The notes below the pieces were generated by a model. That model made no database searches, was not told the DNA's origin, and saw only the letters and a list, made by a program, of their open reading frames with translations. Of a stretch of DNA of 64,000 bases, positions 8,251 to 18,222 are shown one piece after another. Made by a program: the position numbers and the translations under genes. Every line of letters starts with the position of its first letter. Position 1 is the first letter of the stretch. The DNA is from Thermoanaerobaculum sp964488355 (GTDB lineage Bacteria; Acidobacteriota; Thermoanaerobaculia; Thermoanaerobaculales; Thermoanaerobaculaceae). Location: the NCBI GenBank assembly GCA_964488355.1, contig CAZAUJ010000005.1:94293-158292 (forward strand), given 5' to 3'.

Positions 8251-8313
8251 GCGGCTGCTTTCGCGAGAAAGTGGGACGTGTGTCCCACTTTTTTTTCGAG
8301 GCAGCCGGGAGGG
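8251..8313 (+). promoter_or_regulatory. rimP leader with intrinsic attenuator and competing stems
   Basis: A perfect 10-bp stem (8268-8277 with 8282-8291, AAAGTGGGAC/GTCCCACTTT, loop GTGT) runs straight into a T-run to 8296, which is an intrinsic terminator placed before rimP. A smaller stem CTTTC-GCGA-GAAAG (8258-8271) uses the first bases of the terminator stem and would compete with it. A third pairing, CGGCTGC (8252-8258) with GCAGCCG (8301-8307), would enclose the terminator next to the Shine-Dalgarno (GGGAGGG, 8307-8313). A terminator-like hairpin in front of rimP is known from other bacteria; the alternative stems are my inference. Confidence 0.65.
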
Positions 8314-8317
8314 CGAG

Positions 8318-8827
8318 GTGGCCAAGCTGCCTCAGGAGCTGCAGGACAAGTTGGTGGCCATGGTGGCCCATGAGGGGCTGGAGCTTTTGGCCGTGGAGTT
8401 TGCCGGCACGGCCAAAAAGCCCGTGGTGCGCCTGATCATTGACCGCGAGGGCGGTGTGGGATTGGATGACTGCGCCCTGATTTCCGAGCAAGCCAGCGTG
8501 CTCTTTGACCTCTTCAATCCTTTCCCCGGCCCCTACACCTTGGAGGTTTCCTCGCCCGGGCTGGAGCGCAAGTTCTACCGTCCTGAGGACTACCAGCGCT
8601 TTTCCGGGCAGGTGGTGCGCGTGCACATGCGGCCAAGTTGGTCCGGGAGCAAGGTCATCGAGGGCTACTTGGAGGGAGCGGAAGGAGGTCTGGTACGCGT
8701 GCGCGACTTCCAGGATCAGGACCTGGTGCATCTTTTGCCCGAACGTGAGATATTTGAGACGCGCCTGGCGCCCTTCGCCCCAGAAAGCTGGGCCAAAAAG
8801 GCGCGCAAGCGAGGGAAGAAGCTATGA
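8318..8827 (+). CDS. rimP: Ribosome maturation factor RimP
   Basis: This 169-residue cytoplasmic protein is needed for 30S subunit maturation. Recognisable blocks are LELLAVEFAG, VRLIIDREGGVGLDDCALIS and the signature PYTLEVSSPGLERKF, followed by the C-terminal SH3-like domain. I chose the GTG at 8318 because GGGAGGG lies five bases upstream and the leader terminator lies before it; a longer in-frame extension would translate through the terminator hairpin. The stop overlaps nusA by ATGA. It is the first gene of the operon. Confidence 0.93.
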   Translation: MAKLPQELQDKLVAMVAHEGLELLAVEFAGTAKKPVVRLIIDREGGVGLDDCALISEQASVLFDLFNPFPGPYTLEVSSPGLERKFYRPEDYQRFSGQVVRVHMRPSWSGSKVIEGYLEGAEGGLVRVRDFQDQDLVHLLPEREIFETRLAPFAPESWAKKARKRGKKL

Positions 8828-10272
8828 AACTTTTGCAGCTTAAAGGCTTGATCCATCAGGTGGCGGCCGAGCGGGAAATTGCCCCGGAACGCCTGGTCCA
8901 GGCGCTGGAGGATGCCATCGCCAAGGCGGCACAGAAGCACTTCAAAGAAAGGGGCGTACAAGCCAAGGTGAACCTGGACACCGGCGAGATCTCGTGCCTG
9001 CGGGTGCGCAAGGTGGTGGCCACGGGAGAAGAGATCGCCAACCCCACAGAAGCCATCACCCTCGAAGAGGCCAGAAAGCTAGACCCCGGCGCTGAGGTGG
9101 GCTGCGTGGTGGTGCTGGGTGAGCTGGATGCGGAGCAGCTCGGGCGCATCGCCGCCCAGGCGGCGCGGCAGGTACTGTTCCAGCGAGTGCGGGAAGCAGA
9201 GCGGGACCTGATCCACAAGGAGTACTCGCAAAAGATTGGCGAAATGGTCAACGGCATCGTCAAGCGCATCGAGAAAGGCGATGTAATCGTGGACCTGGGC
9301 CGCACCGAAGGCATCTTGCCCAGGAAAGAGCAGATCCGCGGCGAGCGCTTCAACCAGGGAGAACGGGTGCGGGCTGTGATTGTGGAGGTAACCAAGGACG
9401 CCTCCAAGCCGCAGGTGGTGCTATCCCGCACCTCGCCCCTGCTTTTGGAGCGCCTGTTGGAGATGGAGGTGCCGGAAGTTTACGACGGCACGGTGGTCAT
9501 CAAGGGCTGCGTGCGTGCCCCGGGGGAACGGGCCAAGGTGGCAGTGGCCTCCCGCGACCGGGATGTGGACCCCATTGGCGCCTGCGTAGGTATGCGCGGC
9601 ACGCGAGTGCAGGCCATCATGCGGGAACTGCGGGGGGAAAAGGTGGACATCATCCCCTGGTCCCCCGATCTGGTGACCTTTGCCCAGGCGGCCCTGGCCC
9701 CCGCCAAGGCCAACCGGGTGCGCGTAGCCGAGGAAGAGGTGGAAGAAGTGCTGCGGGACGCGTCGGGCCAAGTGGCGCTCGACGAAACCGGCCAGCCCAT
9801 CACCATCGTCAAGCGCCGGCCGCGGTTGGAAGTGGTGGTGTCCAACGAGCAGTACTCCATGGCCATCGGAAAGAACGGGCAAAACGTGAAGCTGGCTGAT
9901 CGGCTCACCGGCTGCCGCATCATCATCAAGACGGAAAAGGAAGTGAAGGACGAGATTTCCTCGGCGCTGGCGGCCATGCTGCGGGAGGTGGAGGGCGAGC
10001 TTGCCGAAGAGCTTGTGACCAACGAGTCGGAAGCCAGCGAAGCCAGCGTGGAGTACGAAAACATCATCCCCATAGAGGATGTACCGGGGATTTCCGAGCG
10101 CATGCGTGAGCGCTTGACCGAGCACGGCATTTCCCATGCCCAAGCACTGCTGGACACGCCCATGGAAAAGCTCATGGAAATCCCCGGCATCGGTCCGCAC
10201 TCGGCGCAGAAGCTGTTGGAGGCGGCCAAGGCGGCTTTGGCGGCGCAGGCCGCCTCGCCGCGTGAGGAGTAA
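8824..10272 (+). CDS. nusA: Transcription termination/antitermination factor NusA
   Basis: NusA binds RNA polymerase and nascent RNA to control pausing and termination. The 482-residue chain has the N-terminal RNAP-binding domain (residues 1-125), an S1 domain (about 135-200, GEMVNGIVKRIEKGDVIVDLG), two KH domains (about 230-345, with VGMRGTRVQAIMREL and AIGKNGQNVKLA), an acidic linker, and one C-terminal helix-hairpin-helix pair (EDVPGISERMRERL, EIPGIGPHSAQKLL). It overlaps rimP by four bases and is three bases from infB. Confidence 0.96.
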   Translation: MKLLQLKGLIHQVAAEREIAPERLVQALEDAIAKAAQKHFKERGVQAKVNLDTGEISCLRVRKVVATGEEIANPTEAITLEEARKLDPGAEVGCVVVLGELDAEQLGRIAAQAARQVLFQRVREAERDLIHKEYSQKIGEMVNGIVKRIEKGDVIVDLGRTEGILPRKEQIRGERFNQGERVRAVIVEVTKDASKPQVVLSRTSPLLLERLLEMEVPEVYDGTVVIKGCVRAPGERAKVAVASRDRDVDPIGACVGMRGTRVQAIMRELRGEKVDIIPWSPDLVTFAQAALAPAKANRVRVAEEEVEEVLRDASGQVALDETGQPITIVKRRPRLEVVVSNEQYSMAIGKNGQNVKLADRLTGCRIIIKTEKEVKDEISSALAAMLREVEGELAEELVTNESEASEASVEYENIIPIEDVPGISERMRERLTEHGISHAQALLDTPMEKLMEIPGIGPHSAQKLLEAAKAALAAQAASPREE

Positions 10273-10275
10273 AGC

Positions 10276-12957
<2,682 letters not shown>

Positions 12958-12965
12958 GAGGCGCT

Positions 12966-13277
12966 ATGGCCGGGGAGCTGTCGCCCCTTTTTGTGGCTTT
13001 GGCGGAGGTGGAGCTGCATTTCCCCGGCGCCCGCTCCCTCAAGGACAAACGCCAGGACCTGCGGTCCCTCACCGACCGGCTGCGGAACCGCCTGCCCGTG
13101 TTGGTGGTGGAGGCAGACTTCCAAGACCTGCACCAACGAGCCGGCATTGCCATTTCCGCCCTGGCCACCGGTGAGGCGCAGGCCCGTGGCACCGTCAACC
13201 GCGCCTTGGAAGCTGTGCACCAGCTCTTCCCCGGCTTGGTCCTGGCCGAGCGGGTGAGCGTGGTGCAGGTGCGGTAG
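12966..13277 (+). CDS. DUF503 family protein (YlxP-like)
   Basis: This 103-residue protein contains the DUF503 hallmarks: AEVELHFPGARSLKDKRQDLRSLTDRLRNR at the start and AERVSVVQVR at the end. Such genes commonly sit between infB and rbfA, as here. The family has a ferredoxin-like fold and has been linked to ribosome function, but its biochemical role is not settled. The ATG at 12966 is eight bases after the infB stop. Confidence 0.85.
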   Translation: MAGELSPLFVALAEVELHFPGARSLKDKRQDLRSLTDRLRNRLPVLVVEADFQDLHQRAGIAISALATGEAQARGTVNRALEAVHQLFPGLVLAERVSVVQVR

Positions 13278-13286
13278 GAGGGGGGC

Positions 13287-13655
13287 ATGCGAGACCCATT
13301 GCTGCGCAAGGTTCGGTTGGAGGAGGCCATCCGCGAGGTGCTATCCAGCGTGCTGTTGCGCGAGGCCAAGGACCCGCGGCTTTCTGGGGTGATTATCTCC
13401 GCGGTCGAGCTCTCCGGCGACCTGCGGCAAGCCAAAGCGTACTTTTCCGTTTTTGGCGACAAGGAAAGGGAGCGACAGGCAGCAGAAGGGCTAGAGCAGG
13501 CCAAGGGTTTCCTCCGCGCCGAGCTGCGCCGGCATCTGCGTGCGGAGGCCATCCCCGAGCTGATCTTCCTTCGGGACAAGGGCTACGAGCACGCCGATCG
13601 CGTGGCGCAAATCCTCGACCAGCTTTCCAAGGGGCAGGAGGGCGAGCATGGATAG
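13287..13655 (+). CDS. rbfA: Ribosome-binding factor A
   Basis: RbfA is a KH-type 30S maturation factor. The 122 residues show the family blocks VRLEEAIREVLSSVLLREAKDPRL, GVIISAVELSGDLRQAKAYFSVFG and PELIFLRDKGYEHADRVAQIL. GGAGGGGGG precedes the ATG. The 3' end overlaps the DHH gene by eight bases. Confidence 0.94.
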   Translation: MRDPLLRKVRLEEAIREVLSSVLLREAKDPRLSGVIISAVELSGDLRQAKAYFSVFGDKERERQAAEGLEQAKGFLRAELRRHLRAEAIPELIFLRDKGYEHADRVAQILDQLSKGQEGEHG

Positions 13656-14631
13656 CCTGCCGCCGGCGGCGCGCCACGTGGCTCAGGCTCTCGCCGGTGC
13701 CCGCGTTGTGTTGATCACCAGCCACCGCAGCCCCGACGGAGACGCCTTGGGTTCGGAGCTGGCTCTGTGGGAGATGTGCCGGAAATTGGGGGTGGAAGCG
13801 GCCGTGGTCAACCGCGATCCGCACCCGGCGAGCCTGGCGTTCCTGCCGGGGCTTTCGCAGGTGCTAGTGGCCGAGAAGGTACCTGCCCCTTTGCTTTCAC
13901 AGGCTGAGCTGGCGGTTTTGCTCGAGTGCCCCAGCTCGGACCGACCCGGCTTCCCCGAGCTGGCAACCCTGCCGCTGGTGAACGTGGATCACCACCTGGA
14001 CAACCCTCACTACGGGCAGGTGAACTTCGTGGATCCGCAAGCCCCTGCAGTGGGCGAGATGCTCTTGACGGTAGCCGACGCTGCCGGCGTGACCCCTTCC
14101 CCCACCATGGCCACCTGCCTGTACACCGCTCTGGTCACCGATACCGGCGACTTTCGCTACAGCAACGCTACCCCCCGGGCCTTCCGGGCTGCCGCGCGGC
14201 TGGTGGAGGCCGGTGCGTGCCCCTCTGCCATTGCCGAGGCCCTCAACGATCACGTGCCCGCGCGGGTGGTGCGCCTGCACGCGGCGGTGCTGGCCACCCT
14301 GGAGCTGTACGCTTCCGGAGCGGTGGCGGTGATTACCTGTACCCGCGCCATGCTCGAGGAGGTGGGTGCCGGGCCCGAGGACACGGAGGACCTGATCAAC
14401 ATCCCGCGCGCCATTGACGGCGTCCGGGTGGCGGTGTTCTTTAAGGCCCTGACGCCTGGGGCGGTAAAGGTGTCGCTGCGTTCGAAGGGTCCCATCAACG
14501 TGCAACGCCTGGCGGCCCGCTTTGGCGGGGGCGGTCACGAAAACGCTGCCGGATTTACCTTCAGCGGAGAGCTGCAGGCCGCTCGCCACGCGGTTCTTCC
14601 CGCCGTCATCGAGCTTTTGGAGTGTTCATGA
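13648..14631 (+). CDS. DHH/DHHA1 phosphoesterase (NrnA-like oligoribonuclease/pAp phosphatase)
   Basis: This 327-residue enzyme of the NrnA branch degrades short RNA oligomers and/or pAp in the cytoplasm, using Mn2+. Metal-binding motifs are SHRSPDGDALGSE near residues 30-42, VDHHLDN with the DHH triad at 114-116, and VTDTGDFRYSN. The C-terminal DHHA1 domain ends with RFGGGGHENAAGF. The gene often lies between rbfA and truB. Its ATG overlaps the rbfA stop, and its stop overlaps truB by ATGA. Confidence 0.9.
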   Translation: MDSLPPAARHVAQALAGARVVLITSHRSPDGDALGSELALWEMCRKLGVEAAVVNRDPHPASLAFLPGLSQVLVAEKVPAPLLSQAELAVLLECPSSDRPGFPELATLPLVNVDHHLDNPHYGQVNFVDPQAPAVGEMLLTVADAAGVTPSPTMATCLYTALVTDTGDFRYSNATPRAFRAAARLVEAGACPSAIAEALNDHVPARVVRLHAAVLATLELYASGAVAVITCTRAMLEEVGAGPEDTEDLINIPRAIDGVRVAVFFKALTPGAVKVSLRSKGPINVQRLAARFGGGGHENAAGFTFSGELQAARHAVLPAVIELLECS

Positions 14632-15569
14632 GCCAGAAAAGCGGTTTGCTTTTGGTGGACAAGCCGGCTGGCCCCACCTCCCACGACGTGGTGCAGGTGG
14701 CTCGTCGCGCGCTGCGAGAGACGCGGGTGGGCCACACGGGCACCCTGGATCCGGCGGCTACCGGCCTTTTGGTGCTGTGTGTGGGAAAGGCCACCCGCCT
14801 GCAGGGCTACCTTTTGGCCTGGGATAAGGAGTACGAGGGCGAGATCCGCTTGGGCTTCGCCACCACCACCTACGACGCGGAAGGCGAGCCCCTGTCCCAG
14901 GTCCAGCCGGTGCCGGAGCTGACGCCCCAGACCTTGGAAGGTCTTATGAGTCGCTTTACCGGGGAGCTTTCCCAGTTGCCCCCGCCCTTTTCTGCCAAAA
15001 AGAAGGACGGGAAGAAGTTTTACGAGATGGCGCGGGCGGGGGAGGAGGTGCCACGGGAGCCCAAGTTGGTGACCACCTTCTCCCTCGAGCTGGCAGCAGT
15101 GGCGCAAGACCGGGTGCGCTTTCGAGTCGTGTGCTCCTCAGGCACCTACGTGCGCTCGCTGGCCCACGACATCGGCCAGGTGCTGGGCTGTGGCGGGCAC
15201 CTGGCCCAGCTCCGCCGCACTCGGGTGGGGCCCTGGTCGGTGGGGCAGGCTTTGAGTGCCGAGGGGTTGGCCGCCCGGCCACTGGAGCTGCCTGCCGGCG
15301 CCTGGGTAGATTTGGACCAGATAGCCTTCCCCTTTCCCTCCGTGAGCCTGAACCCCGTGGCCTGTCAGCATTTCAGCCGCGGGCAGGAAGTGGTGGTGCG
15401 GGACGCGGTGGGTGAGTTTGTACCCGGCAAGTACGTGTGCGTGCGCACCCGCAACGGCAGGCTCCTGGGTATCGGCCAGACCACCGTGTACCTGCAGCGG
15501 GCGCGTAACCTCACCCTGGCACCCCGCACGGTGTTCGCGACCTTGGAGGAAGAAGAAGCATCGTGGTAG
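14628..15569 (+). CDS. truB: tRNA pseudouridine(55) synthase
   Basis: TruB makes pseudouridine 55 in the T-loop of tRNAs. The catalytic Asp is D41 in GHTGTLDPAATGLL. Other family blocks are LVDKPAGPTSHDVV, GDLSQLPPPFSAKK-like ELSQLPPPFSAKKKDGK, and SGTYVRSLAHDIG. A C-terminal PUA-like region follows (about 235-310). The ATG at 14628 sits five bases after GGAG and overlaps the previous stop; an in-frame GTG six bases earlier is less likely. The rpsO -10 element lies over the truB stop codon. Confidence 0.95.
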   Translation: MSQKSGLLLVDKPAGPTSHDVVQVARRALRETRVGHTGTLDPAATGLLVLCVGKATRLQGYLLAWDKEYEGEIRLGFATTTYDAEGEPLSQVQPVPELTPQTLEGLMSRFTGELSQLPPPFSAKKKDGKKFYEMARAGEEVPREPKLVTTFSLELAAVAQDRVRFRVVCSSGTYVRSLAHDIGQVLGCGGHLAQLRRTRVGPWSVGQALSAEGLAARPLELPAGAWVDLDQIAFPFPSVSLNPVACQHFSRGQEVVVRDAVGEFVPGKYVCVRTRNGRLLGIGQTTVYLQRARNLTLAPRTVFATLEEEEASW

Positions 15570-15572
15570 AAT
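15543..15572 (+). promoter_or_regulatory. Promoter of rpsO
   Basis: TTGGAG (15543-15548), an 18-base spacer and TAGAAT (15567-15572), inside the end of truB, form a promoter. Its predicted start is near 15579, at the foot of the leader hairpin. Confidence 0.45.
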
Positions 15573-15579
15573 CAAGCGC

Positions 15580-15610
15580 TTTTCCGGGAGCACCCGGAAA
15601 GCCTAAGGAG
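15580..15610 (+). promoter_or_regulatory. rpsO leader hairpin, candidate S15 autoregulatory site
   Basis: A perfect 8-bp stem TTTCCGGG/CCCGGAAA (15581-15588 and 15593-15600), extended by one T-G pair, is closed by an AGCA tetraloop. It stands four bases before the AAGGAG Shine-Dalgarno (15605-15610). rpsO mRNAs in several phyla fold leader structures bound by S15; that this hairpin does so is inference. Confidence 0.55.
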
Positions 15611-15616
15611 TAGCCA

Positions 15617-15892
15617 ATGACGCAACAGGAATACGCGCAAGCGAAGGAACAAATCATCGCCCAGTTCCGGCGCCATGAGCACGACACCGGCTCGCCGGAG
15701 GTGCAAATTGCCCTGCTGACCAAGCGCATCGAGTACCTGACCGAGCACTTCAAGGTGCACGTGAAGGACCACCATTCCCGTCGGGGTCTCCTCATGCTGG
15801 TGGGTCAGCGCCGGCGCCTTCTGGAGTACCTCAAGCGCAAGGACATCAACCGCTACCGTGCCCTGATCGAGCGGCTGGGCTTGAGGCGCTGA
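15617..15892 (+). CDS. rpsO: 30S ribosomal protein S15
   Basis: S15 is a primary 16S rRNA-binding protein of the 30S platform. The 91 residues match the family throughout: HEHDTGSPEVQIALLTKRI, LTEHFKVHVKDHHSRRGLL, GQRRRLLEYLKRKD. AAGGAG lies six bases before the ATG. The gene is followed by pnp, the usual rpsO-pnp pairing. Confidence 0.98.
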   Translation: MTQQEYAQAKEQIIAQFRRHEHDTGSPEVQIALLTKRIEYLTEHFKVHVKDHHSRRGLLMLVGQRRRLLEYLKRKDINRYRALIERLGLRR

Positions 15893-15893
15893 G

Positions 15894-15917
15894 GCTGGCC
15901 ACGTGCACGGCGCCAGC
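15894..15917 (+). promoter_or_regulatory. Hairpin in the rpsO-pnp intergenic region
   Basis: GCTGGC (15894-15899) pairs with GCCAGC (15912-15917). In E. coli the equivalent spacer contains an RNase III processing stem used for pnp autoregulation; the same use here is only a suggestion. Confidence 0.35.
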
Positions 15918-15956
15918 TGCGGGCAGGGGACGGGGGCTGGAGCGCAAAGGAGTGCC

Positions 15957-18125
15957 ATGGAAGTCATTGAGACTGTAGATTTGGAAGGAAGACGCCTGGA
16001 GTTTTCCGTGGGCAAGGTGGCCAAGCAGGCCGATGGGGCCTGCTTGGTTCGTTTCGGGGAAACGATGGTGCTGGTGTCCGCGTGCTTCGCCAAGGAACCG
16101 CGCCTGGGCGTGGATTTCCTGCCGTTGACGGTGGACTACCGCGAATACACCTACGCCGGCGGCCGCATTCCCGGTGGCTGGTTCAAGCGGGAGGGTCGGC
16201 CCACGGAAAAGGAAATCCTCACCGCTCGGCTGATTGACCGCCCCTTGCGGCCCCTTTTCCCCTCCGGTTACCACCAAGAAACGCAAATTATCGGCACCGT
16301 GCTTTCGGCCGACCAGGCTCACGATCCGGATGTGTTGGCCATCAATGCCGCCTCCACCGCTCTCATGGTTTCCGACTGCCCCTACGACACGCCCGTGGGG
16401 GCGGTGCGCGTGGGTTTGGTGGACGGCCGCTACGTCCTCAACCCCACCCATGAGCAGCGGGTGCAAGCTCAGCTGGACATCGTGGTTGCCGGCACCGAAG
16501 ACGCGGTGGTGATGGTGGAGGCAGGGGCTACTGGCGTCGCCGAACATGCCATCCTGGACGCCATTGACGTGGCCCACCAAGCTATCCGACGCATCGTGGC
16601 CGTGCAGCGGACGTTGGTGGAAAAGGTGGGCAAACCCAAACCCGCCTGGCTTCCTCCGGCACCACCCTGGCCCCCCGAATTTGAGGAGGCAATTCGTGGC
16701 CGCTTTGCCGCTTCCCTGGACGAGGCCTTGCGGGTTCGAGGCAAGCTGGCGCAGAAGAAGGCCATTGCCGCGGTGGAGGAGCAGGCCCTGGCCAGCCTTG
16801 GGGAGGAGGAAAAGGCGGAAAAGGGACCCTGGGTGCTGGCTATCGTGCACCAAATGGTCAAGGACCAGTTCCGTCACGCGGTGCTGGCTAAAGACGAGCG
16901 GCTCGACGGGCGAGCCTTCAACCAAATGCGGCCGGTCACCTGCGAGGTGGGCCTCCTGCCCCGCACCCATGGCTCGGCCCTGTTCACCCGCGGGGAAACC
17001 CAAGCCCTGGTCACCTGCACCCTGGGCACTTCGGAGGACGTGCAAATCATCGAGGCCCTGGAGGGCGAAACCCAGCAGCGTTTCATGCTCCACTACAACT
17101 TCCCCCCCTTCTCGGTGGGCGAGGTGCGCCCCATGCGCGGCCCCTCGCGGCGGGAAATCGGCCACGGCAACTTGGCGCGGCGCGCGTTGGCGCCGGTCAT
17201 TCCCTCCCAGGATGCCTTCCCTTATACCCTGCGGGTGGTCTCGGACATCTTGGAATCCAACGGCTCCTCCTCCATGGCCACCGTCTGCGGTGGCACGCTG
17301 GCATTGATGGATGCGGGCGTGCCCATCAAGGAGCCGGTAGCAGGCATTGCCATGGGTTTGGTCTCTGACGGCGAGCGGCATGCGGTGCTCACTGACATTG
17401 CCGGCCAGGAGGACCACTACGGCGACATGGACTTTAAGGTGGCAGGCACCAAGGATGGCGTCACTGCCTTGCAGATGGATATCAAGATCTCCGGCCTTTC
17501 GCGGGAGGTGATGGAAACGGCTCTGGAGCAGGCGCGGCAGGCCCGCCTGGAGCTTTTGGAAATCATGCGCGCCACCATCGCCGCTCCCCGGCCGGAAATT
17601 TCGGTGTACGCTCCGCGCATCGTCACCATGTACATTGACCCGGACCGCATCCGCGATGTCATCGGTCCTGGAGGCAAAACCATTCGTGCCATCTGCGAGC
17701 AAACCGGGGCGCGCATCAATATCGAAGACGACGGGCGGGTGGAAATTGCCACCCCAGACTTGGAGGCGGCGGAAAAGACCAAGAGCATCATCAGCAACCT
17801 CACCCGCCAGGTCCAGGTGGGCGAGGTGTTTGAGGGCACGGTCAAGCGCATCGAGCCTTACGGCGCCTTCATCGAGATCTTGCCCAACCAAGACGGGCTG
17901 CTGCACATTTCCGAAATCGCCCACGAGCGCATCCGCGAGGTAACAGACGTGCTCAAGCTGGGGGACAGGGTCACCGTCAAGGTGATCGGCATCGACGCCC
18001 AGGATCGGATCAAGCTCTCCCGCCGGGCCCTCCTTCCGGCACCGGAAAAGCCCAAGGGCGAGCGCGAGGAGCGCCGGCAAGGCCAGCCGCCGCGCGGCCA
18101 GCGGCCCAACCGCCCGCCCCGGTGA
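15957..18125 (+). CDS. pnp: Polyribonucleotide nucleotidyltransferase (PNPase)
   Basis: PNPase is a phosphorolytic 3'-5' exoribonuclease of the RNA degradosome. The 722 residues include two RNase PH domains (FRxGRPTEKEILTARLIDRPLRPLF-type block near residue 80-105; RDERLDGR-like KDERLDGRAFNQMRP near 315), a KH domain (DVIGPGGKTIRAICEQTGARINIEDDG, about 565-600) and an S1 domain (GEVFEGTVKRIEPYGAFIEI, about 620-690). A basic Pro/Arg/Gln tail ends the protein. I chose the ATG at 15957 because AAGGAG precedes it and the N terminus EVIETVDLEGRRLEFSVGKVA is canonical. Confidence 0.97.
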   Translation: MEVIETVDLEGRRLEFSVGKVAKQADGACLVRFGETMVLVSACFAKEPRLGVDFLPLTVDYREYTYAGGRIPGGWFKREGRPTEKEILTARLIDRPLRPLFPSGYHQETQIIGTVLSADQAHDPDVLAINAASTALMVSDCPYDTPVGAVRVGLVDGRYVLNPTHEQRVQAQLDIVVAGTEDAVVMVEAGATGVAEHAILDAIDVAHQAIRRIVAVQRTLVEKVGKPKPAWLPPAPPWPPEFEEAIRGRFAASLDEALRVRGKLAQKKAIAAVEEQALASLGEEEKAEKGPWVLAIVHQMVKDQFRHAVLAKDERLDGRAFNQMRPVTCEVGLLPRTHGSALFTRGETQALVTCTLGTSEDVQIIEALEGETQQRFMLHYNFPPFSVGEVRPMRGPSRREIGHGNLARRALAPVIPSQDAFPYTLRVVSDILESNGSSSMATVCGGTLALMDAGVPIKEPVAGIAMGLVSDGERHAVLTDIAGQEDHYGDMDFKVAGTKDGVTALQMDIKISGLSREVMETALEQARQARLELLEIMRATIAAPRPEISVYAPRIVTMYIDPDRIRDVIGPGGKTIRAICEQTGARINIEDDGRVEIATPDLEAAEKTKSIISNLTRQVQVGEVFEGTVKRIEPYGAFIEILPNQDGLLHISEIAHERIREVTDVLKLGDRVTVKVIGIDAQDRIKLSRRALLPAPEKPKGEREERRQGQPPRGQRPNRPPR

Positions 18126-18136
18126 CAGGTGGGTGC

Positions 18137-18210
18137 CTTCCCGCAAAGCGGGAAGCTGGAAGAACCTGTGAGCTTCCCATGCCGTAAAACCAAAAGCCGG
18201 AACCACCGGC
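18137..18210 (+). promoter_or_regulatory. Mutually exclusive hairpins between pnp and the S46 peptidase gene
   Basis: CTTCCCGC/GCGGGAAG (18137-18144 with 18148-18155) forms one stem. GGGAAGCT/AGCTTCCC (18150-18157 with 18171-18178) forms another that reuses its 3' arm. A third small stem GCCGG-AACCA-CCGGC (18196-18210) ends directly at the AAGGAGG Shine-Dalgarno (18211-18217). No T-run follows the first stem, so it is not a typical terminator. Confidence 0.5.
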
Positions 18211-18222
18211 GAAGGAGGCCTT

